Positions 8,033-16,756 of a DNA stretch of 44,844 nt are shown piece by piece. Source of the stretch: Methanolinea sp. UBA277 (GTDB lineage Archaea > Halobacteriota > Methanomicrobia > Methanomicrobiales > Methanospirillaceae); NCBI GenBank assembly GCA_002499905.1, contig DANP01000003.1, forward strand, positions 1 to 44,844, read 5' to 3'. A program made the position numbers and the translations under genes. The notes beneath the pieces were generated by a model. It made no database searches and was not told the DNA's origin. It saw nothing but the letters and a program-made list of their open reading frames with translations. Each line of letters opens with the position of its first letter. The first letter of the stretch is position 1.

Positions 8033-9010
8033 ATGTATACAGCAGCATTTAAAGTGCTCGAGGTGCTCGAGTCAAGCGACAAGCCGGTTTCGGGTGAATA
8101 TATCAGCAGCAGGCTGGATATCTCCCGTTCGGCGGTCTGGAAACATGTGAAGGAGCTCATCAGCATGGGTTATGAGATCTCGGCATCCCAGAAGGAGGGA
8201 TACCGCCTCACCAAGAAGAGCAACCGCCTCCTTCCCTACGAAGTTCACAAACACCTGCGGACAAGCTTCATCGGAAAGAAGATACGGTACTTCGAGAACA
8301 CCCCATCAACCATCTGGGTCGGAAAACAGCTGGTAAGCGAGGGCGATGCACAGGAGATGCACGGGATGGTGATCATCGCAGAAGAGCAGACCGGCGGGAT
8401 CGGCCGGCTCGGCCGCTCCTGGATCTCTCCTGCCGGAGGGGTCTGGATCACTATCGTGCTCAAGCCCGATATTCCCATCGACCGTGTCTTCATGGTGACC
8501 ATGGCCGCTTCCGTGGCCGTCGCCCGGGCCATCCGCAAGGAGTTTGATCTCGGGGCCCTGATCAAGTGGCCCAATGACATCTATATTGGAGATAACAAGG
8601 TTGCCGGACTCATCCTCGAGCTCTTTGCCGAGGCGGACGAAGTCCACTACTGCCTGCTCGGCATCGGGGTGGATGTAAACATCGCGCCGAGCCAGCTCGA
8701 ACAGGTGAAGAGCGCGGTCACCTCCATCAGTGCTGAGATGGGGTATGATGTCGACCGCGCCTCGTTCCTCGCACGGCTCCTGAAGGAGTTTGAGAGCCGC
8801 TACCTGCTAATCGAAGCCGGGGAGTATGAGGCGATAACCCGTGAGTGGAAGAGCCTCTCCTGCACACTCGAGCACCGGGTCAGGATCAACACCATGAAGG
8901 CGACGTTTGAGGGAGATGCAATCGACATCGATGATTTCGGGGCGCTGCTCATCAGAAAGGATAACGGGAAGATCGAGCGGGTGATAGCCGGCGACTGTAT
9001 CCAGCGATAG
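8033..9010 (+). CDS. birA: Bifunctional biotin-protein ligase and biotin operon repressor BirA
   Basis: 325 residues. An N-terminal winged helix (about 1-65, with SGEYISSRLDISRSAVWKHV as the HTH) precedes the ligase domain: EEQTGGIGRLGRSW is the biotinyl-adenylate loop (variant of GRGRxGR), KWPNDIYIGDNKVAGLILE the biotin-binding core, and a C-terminal SH3-like domain follows. It makes biotinyl-5'-AMP, attaches biotin to the carrier lysine of PycB (encoded at 11638), and in the DNA-binding form should repress biotin genes. A BirA-type palindrome lies 6 nt after its stop, at the bioY promoter. Confidence 0.96.
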   Translation: MYTAAFKVLEVLESSDKPVSGEYISSRLDISRSAVWKHVKELISMGYEISASQKEGYRLTKKSNRLLPYEVHKHLRTSFIGKKIRYFENTPSTIWVGKQLVSEGDAQEMHGMVIIAEEQTGGIGRLGRSWISPAGGVWITIVLKPDIPIDRVFMVTMAASVAVARAIRKEFDLGALIKWPNDIYIGDNKVAGLILELFAEADEVHYCLLGIGVDVNIAPSQLEQVKSAVTSISAEMGYDVDRASFLARLLKEFESRYLLIEAGEYEAITREWKSLSCTLEHRVRINTMKATFEGDAIDIDDFGALLIRKDNGKIERVIAGDCIQR

Positions 9011-9016
9011 CCATTT

Positions 9017-9050
9017 ATCGTCAACCCTGGAAAGATTATAGGTTGACGAT
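9017..9050. promoter_or_regulatory. Predicted BirA operator over the bioY promoter and start
   Basis: A perfect inverted repeat: ATCGTCAACC (9017-9026), 14-nt spacer, GGTTGACGAT (9041-9050). The spacer length and the AACC/GGTT inner bases match the known BirA box layout (GTAACC-N14/15-GGTTAC type), which has been predicted in Archaea too. The right arm runs into the bioY ATG at 9049, and the spacer holds an A/T-rich GATTATA, so bound BirA could block both transcription and initiation. Sequence symmetry is direct; binding is inferred. Confidence 0.85.
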
Positions 9051-9585
9051 GTGGGGTAACTCCGGGCGACCCGTACTTATAGCCTTTACCGCTGCCTTCA
9101 CCGGCCTCATTGCCATCGGGTCATGGATATCGGTTCCGTTCATTCCTGTCCCGCTTACCCTGCAAACCCTTTTTGTGATCCTCTCCGGTGCGGTGATGAG
9201 GAGGTATGCGGTCCTTCCGAACGGGCTCTACGTCCTGATGGGTGCGCTCAACATCCCGGTGTTCCACAGCGGAACGGCCGGAATCGCCGTCCTCCTCGGT
9301 CCCACCGGTGGCTATATCCTGGGTTTTATCCCTGGAGCGCTGGTGACCGGTCTTGCCTATGAGCACCGGAATAGGTGCGTACGGATCACCGGCATCATCC
9401 TCGGCCTTGCGATCATATTCCTCTGCGGGATGACCTGGCTCTCATTCTCGGCAGGAATCTCCCTCTCTACAGCATTTCTCATCGGGGTGCTCCCCTTCAT
9501 CCCCGGTGATGCGGTCAAGGGGTATGCGGTCTATATCATCGCCGGGCGCCTGGAGGCTCTGGCCGGCCAGGGTGGAGATTTATGA
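9049..9585 (+). CDS. bioY: Biotin transporter substrate-binding subunit BioY
   Basis: 178 residues from the ATG at 9049; a TTG at 9043 would start inside the operator arm. About six membrane helices. The motifs FIPVPLTLQTLFVILSGAVM and GPTGGYILGFIPGAL are the BioY core. It is the S component that captures biotin with high affinity and docks on the ECF module. The stop overlaps the next ATG (ATGA), giving the operon bioY-ecfA-ecfA'-ecfT. Predicted to be repressed by BirA when biotin is sufficient. Confidence 0.95.
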   Translation: MWGNSGRPVLIAFTAAFTGLIAIGSWISVPFIPVPLTLQTLFVILSGAVMRRYAVLPNGLYVLMGALNIPVFHSGTAGIAVLLGPTGGYILGFIPGALVTGLAYEHRNRCVRITGIILGLAIIFLCGMTWLSFSAGISLSTAFLIGVLPFIPGDAVKGYAVYIIAGRLEALAGQGGDL

Positions 9586-10253
9586 TAGAGGTGCGGGACC
9601 TTGTCTACCGGGTGCTCCGGATCGGGGGCCTTGTTATTCCTGATGGTAGCACGGCCCTCATCGGGACGAATGGGAGCGGGAAGACGACCCTGCTCCGCCT
9701 GATGGCCGGGCTTGCGCGCCCGGATTCGGGAAGCATCACCGTTGACGGAACGGTTCCAGTACCTGGCTCTACCGGATTAATCGATGAGTACCCTGACAGA
9801 AACGCCCTCTTCTCCCGTCTCGCCGATGAACTCGCCGCACCTCTCAGGTTCCGGCATATCCCCTGTGAAGAGGCGGACCGGAGGGTCAGGATGGCTGCTG
9901 CCACGGTCGGCCTCGAGGATTCCCTTGAGCGGAGTATGGATACCCTCTCCGGGGGGGAAAAAGTTCTGGCAGCGCTCCTCTCGGCCCTGATCTCCTCCCC
10001 TGAGATCCTCATTCTTGACGAGTTCGACTCTCACCTTGACTTTGACTCGCTTTTGCTGGCAGAGAATCTCATCTCATCATCCGGTGCACGGACGGTTGTC
10101 CGATGTACCCAGAATATGGACCTTGCAGCACGGTGCGGGAGGGTCATTGTCCTGCACCGGGGAATGGTGCTCCGTGCAGGCAGCCCGGAAGAAATCTTCC
10201 CCACCCTGGAAGAGACCTGCTGCTACCCGTTTTCCAGGAGGGCTGGCCGTTGA
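9582..10253 (+). CDS. ECF transporter ATPase, first subunit, with H-loop His replaced
   Basis: 223-residue ABC ATPase. Walker A GTNGSGKTT (about 29-37), signature LSGGEK, and Walker B EILILDEFDSHLD are present. The switch histidine expected in a THDMD-type H-loop is Gln (CTQNMD). It should power biotin uptake with BioY, the second ATPase and EcfT. ATGA overlap with bioY; the stop overlaps the TTG start of the next gene. The altered H-loop suggests that one composite ATP site is degenerate. Confidence 0.9.
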   Translation: MIEVRDLVYRVLRIGGLVIPDGSTALIGTNGSGKTTLLRLMAGLARPDSGSITVDGTVPVPGSTGLIDEYPDRNALFSRLADELAAPLRFRHIPCEEADRRVRMAAATVGLEDSLERSMDTLSGGEKVLAALLSALISSPEILILDEFDSHLDFDSLLLAENLISSSGARTVVRCTQNMDLAARCGRVIVLHRGMVLRAGSPEEIFPTLEETCCYPFSRRAGR

Positions 10254-10948
10254 AGCTCTCACTGTCAGCGGTGGAGTGGAATGCGGGATCCTGGAAATTC
10301 CGGGCAGATGAGACTTTCACCCCCGGAGTGCACCTGGTTTCCGGACGGGTAGGATCAGGCAAGACCACGCTCGCCCTCCTCTCCGCACGGCTGCTCCAGC
10401 CGGATGCAGGTGCAGTTGAGTATGAGGATATCCGATCGCGCACCCTCTCCTTCCAGTATCCGGAGTACCATATCACCGGGTCAACCCTGCATGAGGAGGC
10501 TGAATCCTACGGGGTAAATCCGTCCGCTGCCTGTGCCAGGGCGGGGCTTGCCGGGAGATGGGACGAGGATCCGTTCCGACTCTCACGGGGAGAACTGAAA
10601 TTGTTCCAGCTCTCCTGTCTCTTCATGCGCCAGTGGGACCTGCTTATCCTCGATGAACCGTTCAGCGCCCTTGACTGCAGGGGTAAGCTGGCCGTATGCC
10701 GCTCTATCGGTGAAAACCGGAGCGGGATTGTGCTGGTCAGCACCCATGAGCAGCACATTCTCCCGAAGACCGACTACCTCTGGGAGATGCGGACCGGAAA
10801 GCTGACTTTTCGAGGGCCTCTGCCCGAAGCGATAACCGCATGGGAATCGGCACCGGGTCCGGTAAGGATGCTCCGTGAACAGGGAGTAATCCCTGCCAAC
10901 CTGACCCGGGATGACATTCTGGAGGCGGTATGCAGGATGCACGAATAA
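10250..10948 (+). CDS. ECF transporter ATPase, second subunit, with non-canonical signature
   Basis: 232 residues from a TTG at 10250 overlapping the previous stop (TTGA); this start gives a normal ABC N-terminus (LKLSLSAVEW). Walker A is GRVGSGKTT, the Q-loop region FQYPEYHITG is typical of EcfA, Walker B is DLLILDEPFSALD and the H-loop His is present (STHEQ). The signature is LSRGE instead of LSGGE. Together with the Gln H-loop of its partner, both departures fall in the same composite ATP site. It overlaps ecfT by 19 nt. Confidence 0.9.
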   Translation: MKLSLSAVEWNAGSWKFRADETFTPGVHLVSGRVGSGKTTLALLSARLLQPDAGAVEYEDIRSRTLSFQYPEYHITGSTLHEEAESYGVNPSAACARAGLAGRWDEDPFRLSRGELKLFQLSCLFMRQWDLLILDEPFSALDCRGKLAVCRSIGENRSGIVLVSTHEQHILPKTDYLWEMRTGKLTFRGPLPEAITAWESAPGPVRMLREQGVIPANLTRDDILEAVCRMHE

Positions 10949-11583
10949 GGCTGTTCTCTTTCGTCAGCCTATCGATTGCCACCTTTCTCTCGGTTCCGGG
11001 AGCCGTACTCAGCTTAGGGTGGCTCCTTCTCTCCCCCGGGACGCTCAGAGAGACCATGAAATCGGCAGCATTCTGGGTTATCCTCCTCTTTGTCACTATT
11101 ATCGCCACCGCGACCCAGATGAGCGGCAATGACGGGCTCTCCTACTTCATCAGGACGGGGGTAATCATCCTGCTCGGCTTTTCGGTCTACCGGGAGTGGC
11201 ATCCGGGAGAGTATCTCGACCTCTCTGTCTGGCTCTTTGGAAAGAAGGCTGGTTTTGACATCGGCCTCGCGGTGGAGATGAGCATCCAGGGGCTCCACGA
11301 GGCCTCCCGGGAGTTTGCGAGGATCCGGTCAGCACTTTCGCTCAAAGGGCTGCAGCCGGGCATCAGGCTGATTCCGGCGGTAGGATTCCTCATGATCCAC
11401 ACCCGCCTGATGCGGGCACGGGACCAGGCAGATCTGCTCGCCACCAGGGGCTACCGGGCCGGAGGGAGCTGCTGCCCGGTGTTCCGGACTTCAAACCGGG
11501 ATATAACCATGGGAATTCTGGCGATTCTCGTAGTATTCCTTTCTTTTATGCCTGTTCGTGATATTTTTATACTTCAGATGTAA
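10930..11583 (+). CDS. ECF transporter transmembrane subunit EcfT (BioN-like)
   Basis: 217-residue membrane protein with about five helices and, in the C-terminal half, the cytoplasmic coupling helices (ARIRSALSLKG, then MRARDQADLLATRGYR), which resemble the Ala-Arg-Gly motifs that contact the ATPases. Last gene of the bioY operon; the start overlaps the upstream ATPase gene. It holds BioY and the two ATPases together for biotin import. A dedicated biotin transporter is most likely because of the bioY/birA/pyc context, but other S components could share the module. Confidence 0.88.
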   Translation: MQDARIRLFSFVSLSIATFLSVPGAVLSLGWLLLSPGTLRETMKSAAFWVILLFVTIIATATQMSGNDGLSYFIRTGVIILLGFSVYREWHPGEYLDLSVWLFGKKAGFDIGLAVEMSIQGLHEASREFARIRSALSLKGLQPGIRLIPAVGFLMIHTRLMRARDQADLLATRGYRAGGSCCPVFRTSNRDITMGILAILVVFLSFMPVRDIFILQM

Positions 11584-11612
11584 AGGTTCTAAAGGTTTGA
11601 AGAGAGCCCCCG

Positions 11613-11622
11613 TTTATAAATA
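11613..11622 (+). promoter_or_regulatory. TATA element of pycB-pycA
   Basis: TTTATAAATA, a near-ideal archaeal TATA box, centred about 21 nt before the pycB ATG at 11638, in a 54-nt gap after ecfT. GGAG at 11627-11630 sits 7 nt before the ATG. The closeness of the box and the start codon implies a very short or absent leader. Two AAAGGTT copies (11582-11588 and 11591-11597) lie upstream but are direct, not inverted. Confidence 0.7.
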
Positions 11623-11637
11623 CGCCGGAGAAGCCTG

Positions 11638-13364
11638 ATGAGTCACGGACGTCTGATGATCACTGACACCACGCTTCGGGATGCCCACCAGTCCCTGATA
11701 GCGACCCGCCTGAAGACCGAGGACATGCTCCCTCTCGCACGGACTCTCGACAAGGCGGGATTCTTCTCAGTCGAGGCCTGGGGCGGGGCGACATTTGACT
11801 CAAGCATCCGGTTCCTGGCCGAGGACCCCTGGGACCGGGTCAGGCTGCTCAAGGAGGAGCTCACCCATACACCGATCCAGATGCTCCTCCGCGGCCAGAA
11901 CCTGGTGGGGTACCGCCACTATCCCGATGATGTGGTGGACAAGTTCGTGGAGTTTGCTCACAAGGTTGGGGTGGACATCTTCCGGGTCTTTGACGCCCTC
12001 AACGATATCCGGAACATGAAGGAATCCATGCGGATGGTAAAGAAGGTCGGGGCGCACCTTCAGGGATCCCTCTGCTATACCACCAGCCCGGTCAATTCCA
12101 TTCCCGGTTTCATCGAAATGGCACGGGACCTCTACGCATTCGATTGCGACTCTATCTGCATCAAGGACATGGCCGGGCTGATCATGCCCGAAGCTGCACG
12201 GGAACTCATCACCGGGATTAAGGATGAGATGGATGTCCTCGTCGACCTCCACAGCCACTGCACCAGCGGGATCGCCCCGATGAGCTACCAGGCTGCTGCT
12301 GAGGCGGGAGTTGATATCGTCGACACGGCCATGTCGCCGTTCGCGCTCGGAACATCCCAGCCCCCCACGGAGAGCGTGGTGGCCGCATTCAGGGATACCC
12401 CCCGGGATACCGGCATCGACCTCCTGGATCTCCGGAAAGCCCGTGACGTCTGCCTCAAGCTCCGGGACAAGTATGGCGGGATCCTGAACCCTATCTCCGA
12501 GCGGGTGGACAGCGACGTCCTTGTGTACCAGCTCCCTGGCGGCATGATCTCCAACCTGGTCTCCCAGCTCCAGGAGCAGGATGCCCTCGACAAGATGGAG
12601 GCTGTGCTTGAAGAGATACCCCATGTCAGGGAAGATCTCGGGTATCCGCCGCTCGTCACTCCGACTTCGCAGATTGTGGGGACCCAGGCGGTCCTGAACG
12701 TGCTGCTCGGGGGGGAGCGGTACCGGAATGTCACCAACGAGGTCAAGGACTATGTCCGGGGCCTGTACGGAAAGCCGCCGGCCCCCATCAGCCCGGAGAT
12801 CACCCGGCTGATTATCGGCGACGAACCGGTTATCACCGTCCGGCCTGCTGACCTGCTCGAACCGGTCTACGAAAAGATGAAGGAGCAGGCAATGGCCGAG
12901 GGACTGATAAGGAAGGAGGAAGATGTCATCACCTACATCCTCTACCCGGCTATCGCCCCCTCATTCCTCAAAGGCGAGCGCAAGCCCGAGGAGCTCCCGC
13001 AGAAGTCAAAGCAAGCCACTGCACCGGCCGAAATTCCCCACAGCATGGAGGTTGAGGTGGATGGGGAGATCTTCAGTGTCCGCATCATCTCTGTCGGCGG
13101 CAGCGCGGTTGCAGCAACAGCGGCACCTGCACAGAAGATCCCCCGCGGAGACATCCAGGGCGGGGTGAAATCGAACATGCAGGGGATGGTGCTCGAGATC
13201 GCGGTCGGCCGGGGTACAGAGGTGAAGAAAGGCGACCTGCTGGTCGTCCTTGAGGCGATGAAGATGGAGAACCCTATCCATTCTCCCTATGACGGGAAGG
13301 TCGCTGACATCTTCGTCAATACCGGGGACGTGGTCCAGAGCGGGGACGTGCTTCTGGTGGTGGA

Positions 13365-13368
<4 letters not shown>
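11638..13368 (+). CDS. pycB: Pyruvate carboxylase subunit B (carboxyltransferase plus biotin carrier)
   Basis: 576 residues. The N-terminal carboxyltransferase TIM barrel has DTTLRDAHQSLIATR, the metal-site region DIFRVFDALNDIRNM, the catalytic-Lys segment ICIKDMAG and the metal ligands LHSHCTSG. A Pro/Ala linker (about 460-510) leads to a C-terminal biotinyl domain with VLEAMKMENP, where Lys542 is biotinylated by BirA. With PycA it makes oxaloacetate from pyruvate and bicarbonate for the partial TCA pathway of methanogens. The name could also be oxaloacetate decarboxylase alpha, but no beta or gamma membrane subunits are present and pycA is adjacent. Confidence 0.95.
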
Positions 13369-14843
<1,475 letters not shown>

Positions 14844-14855
14844 TCCCCTGGTTCA

Positions 14856-14861
14856 TTTTTT
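14856..14861 (+). terminator. T-run after pycA
   Basis: Six T residues 12 nt after the pycA stop, without a clear stem. Archaeal transcription can end on such runs alone. Confidence 0.45.
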
Positions 14862-14912
14862 CCCTGATTCACCCGTTCTATGGGCAGAATGCACATCAGA
14901 ACCTTTAATACC

Positions 14913-14921
14913 GCTTAAAAC
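14913..14921 (+). promoter_or_regulatory. TATA-like element of tRNA-Met
   Basis: GCTTAAAAC about 28 nt before the first tRNA nucleotide, the usual spacing for an archaeal promoter; another T/A stretch (TTTAATA) lies about 10 nt further upstream. Confidence 0.5.
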
Positions 14922-14944
14922 GTTCTCATTATGCACTTTTGTGC

Positions 14945-15053
14945 GCTGCGGTGGCCTAGCTGGTCAGGGCGCCAGACTCATAGGGTTATTGTGCATTCGG
15001 GCGCCGTCATCTGAGACATCTGGAGATCGTGGGTTCGGATCCCACCCGCAGCA
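14945..15053 (+). tRNA. tRNA-Met(CAT), elongator type, intron-containing
   Basis: Acceptor GCTGCGG (14945-14951) pairs with CCGCAGC (15046-15052), discriminator A at 15053. D arm GCCT/GGGC, anticodon stem CCAGA/TCTGG, anticodon CAT at 14979-14981, T arm GTGGG-TTCGGAT-CCCAC. The spliced length is 74 nt before CCA addition; CCA is not encoded. The anticodon stem lacks the three G-C pairs of initiators, so this is elongator Met; an Ile tRNA with modified C34 cannot be fully excluded. Five T residues follow at 15054-15058. Confidence 0.94.
14983..15017 (+). other. 35-nt archaeal tRNA intron with BHB motif
   Basis: The intron interrupts the anticodon loop between positions 37 and 38. The bulge-helix-bulge is canonical: 3-nt bulge TAG (14981-14983, cut after 14982), 4-bp central helix CTCA (14977-14980) with TGAG (15012-15015), and 3-nt bulge ACA (15016-15018, cut after 15017). 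The splicing endonuclease should cut here and RtcB should rejoin the halves. Confidence 0.92.
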
Positions 15054-15170
15054 TTTTTCAATCATGTCCCCGGTAAATGTCATTGGGATTTTTCCCTTCA
15101 TCCAATAATTGGTTTTTTTCATTTAACGGACTCTGCAACCTCAAATACCGGCAGGAGCAACCGACTCTTT

Positions 15171-16109
15171 TCACACAATTCGATAGATGATGGCGAGGTA
15201 GACCCCCCATGCTCCGAGGAGGAGCAACGACCAGCCCTTTACCATGATTCTTGATTTCAGGAAGAGGGGAAATATCCCGAAGGTGAAGATGACCATGATA
15301 AGGGTGCTGCAATGGTCAGCGACGGGAATTTCAAGGAACAGGGCGCTGACAGCCGGAATAAGGAGAATATTAAACACATTGCTCCCGAGGATGTTTCCAA
15401 CCGAGATATCGTACTTTCTCTTCAGAGCGGCAACCAGGGAAGTCACGAGTTCGGGGAGAGAAGTCCCTACTGCTACGAGGGAGAGACCAATCACGTAGGG
15501 GGAAACACTGAAGAAAAGGGCAATCTGTTCTGCCCCGGCCAGGAGGAGATACGCCCCGATTATGACCCCGGCCAGTCCGGCGGGAATCAGGAGATTACTT
15601 CCGGAAGGGGGGGATCCTGGATCTTCCCTGGCCGATTGACCAGCCTGCCGGTAGAGACGGAGGATAACGAAGAAAACCAGCAGGAATACGATTGCGGAGA
15701 AGATATCGAGCATTCCCCGCAGGCTGGCAACGGTAAAGACCATGGTGGCGATGAGGGTCAGGACGGCATCACGCACCAGTCGCGTGCGGGAATAGTTTGA
15801 ACCGGTTACTTCCTCACGATCCGGAGAGAATGGCATCAGGAGGAAACACAGGGCGAGGATGAGACCGATATTTGCGATGTTACTCCCTATGATGTTCCCA
15901 AGGCCGATCCCGTACGACCCGGAGAAGAATGCTCCCGTACTCACCACGAGCTCGGGGAGGGAGGTTCCGAATGCAACCACCGTGAGCCCGATCAGTGCAG
16001 AAGGAACACCTAACCGGAGTGCCAGCTGTTCAGCACCATCAACAAGGAGATCAGCTCCCTTGAAAAGAATGAGAACACCCGTAACAAAAAAAAGGAAGGG
16101 GAGTATCAT
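15171..16109 (-). CDS. Calcium/sodium (CaCA) antiporter, YrbG-like
   Basis: 312 residues with about ten membrane helices in two inverted halves. Each half has an alpha repeat: GLTVVAFGTSLPELVVS (about 41-57) and GLSLVAVGTSLPELVTS (second half), with the acidic ion-binding Glu in each. GNIIGSNIANIGLI and GNILGSNVFNILLI follow. Members exchange Na+ or H+ for Ca2+. It stands alone, convergent with the tRNA. The direction and ion choice in this organism are not shown by sequence. Confidence 0.92.
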   Translation of the reverse strand: MILPFLFFVTGVLILFKGADLLVDGAEQLALRLGVPSALIGLTVVAFGTSLPELVVSTGAFFSGSYGIGLGNIIGSNIANIGLILALCFLLMPFSPDREEVTGSNYSRTRLVRDAVLTLIATMVFTVASLRGMLDIFSAIVFLLVFFVILRLYRQAGQSAREDPGSPPSGSNLLIPAGLAGVIIGAYLLLAGAEQIALFFSVSPYVIGLSLVAVGTSLPELVTSLVAALKRKYDISVGNILGSNVFNILLIPAVSALFLEIPVADHCSTLIMVIFTFGIFPLFLKSRIMVKGWSLLLLGAWGVYLAIIYRIV

Positions 16110-16246
16110 GCTCTCAATCGTGATACTTGAGTTGAGAATTTAATGGTATCTCTCTGCGGGGACAAGCTCACATGTGCCGGTAAGAATTACACATAATGAG
16201 GGGAGGAACTGGTTCACGTACCTTTAAAATAAATCTATACCTCCGT

Positions 16247-16575
16247 TCATCCCGGGGTGACCGCCCACAGCCCGATGATGCCGGACAGTATGAGCAGGAG
16301 ACACAGGATGCGGAGCATCTCCCGTGACTCACCAAAGAGCAGTATTCCGAGGAGGATGGTGCCGATAATTCCAATCCCGGTCCAGGCAGCGTAGGCAGTA
16401 CCCACAGGAAGTTCGTTCAGCGATCGGGTAGGAAATAGAAGCTGCCGATCATGAAGAGGACCGTCACCACCGATGGAACCTGCCGGCTGAAGCCCTGGGT
16501 GTACTTGAGCCCTATGCCCCATCCCGTCTCCATGAGCCCTGCAACAACCAGTGTTATCCAGGCGCCTGCTGCCAT
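16247..16575 (-). pseudogene. SMR-family small multidrug transporter, frameshifted
   Basis: Reading from the ATG at 16575, the first 52 codons encode SMR helices 1-2 (GLMETGWGIGLKYTQGF, with the membrane Glu of EmrE/SugE). The frame then ends at a TGA after FYFLPDR. The -1 shifted frame continues at once with RSLNELPVGTAYAAWTGIG and two more helices to a stop at 16247. One missing base in the CCC run complementary to 16426-16428 explains it (CCCC would restore FYFLPRSLNELP). Either a recent inactivation or a homopolymer sequencing error. No partner SMR gene is adjacent, although SMR proteins often come in pairs. Confidence 0.85.
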
Positions 16576-16756
16576 GACCCTCCACCGCTTTTGAGGGAGT
16601 ACTTCGGGACAGTGGTATTGATGCCTTTCGGAAGTCTGTCCTCTTCCTGAGAATATAGAGTTTCCCTGTTTTCTGGAGGGAAGTGATTTTATCCGCCAGT
16701 GCATAGATACGACCTGCAGAGAATATGAGGCAGGAGAGAACGGGGAGCTCCTGCCG

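Noticed and set aside
11582..11597. Direct AAAGGTT repeats before pycB as a second BirA site
   Set aside because: The copies are direct, not inverted, and spaced 9 bp start to start, unlike a BirA box.
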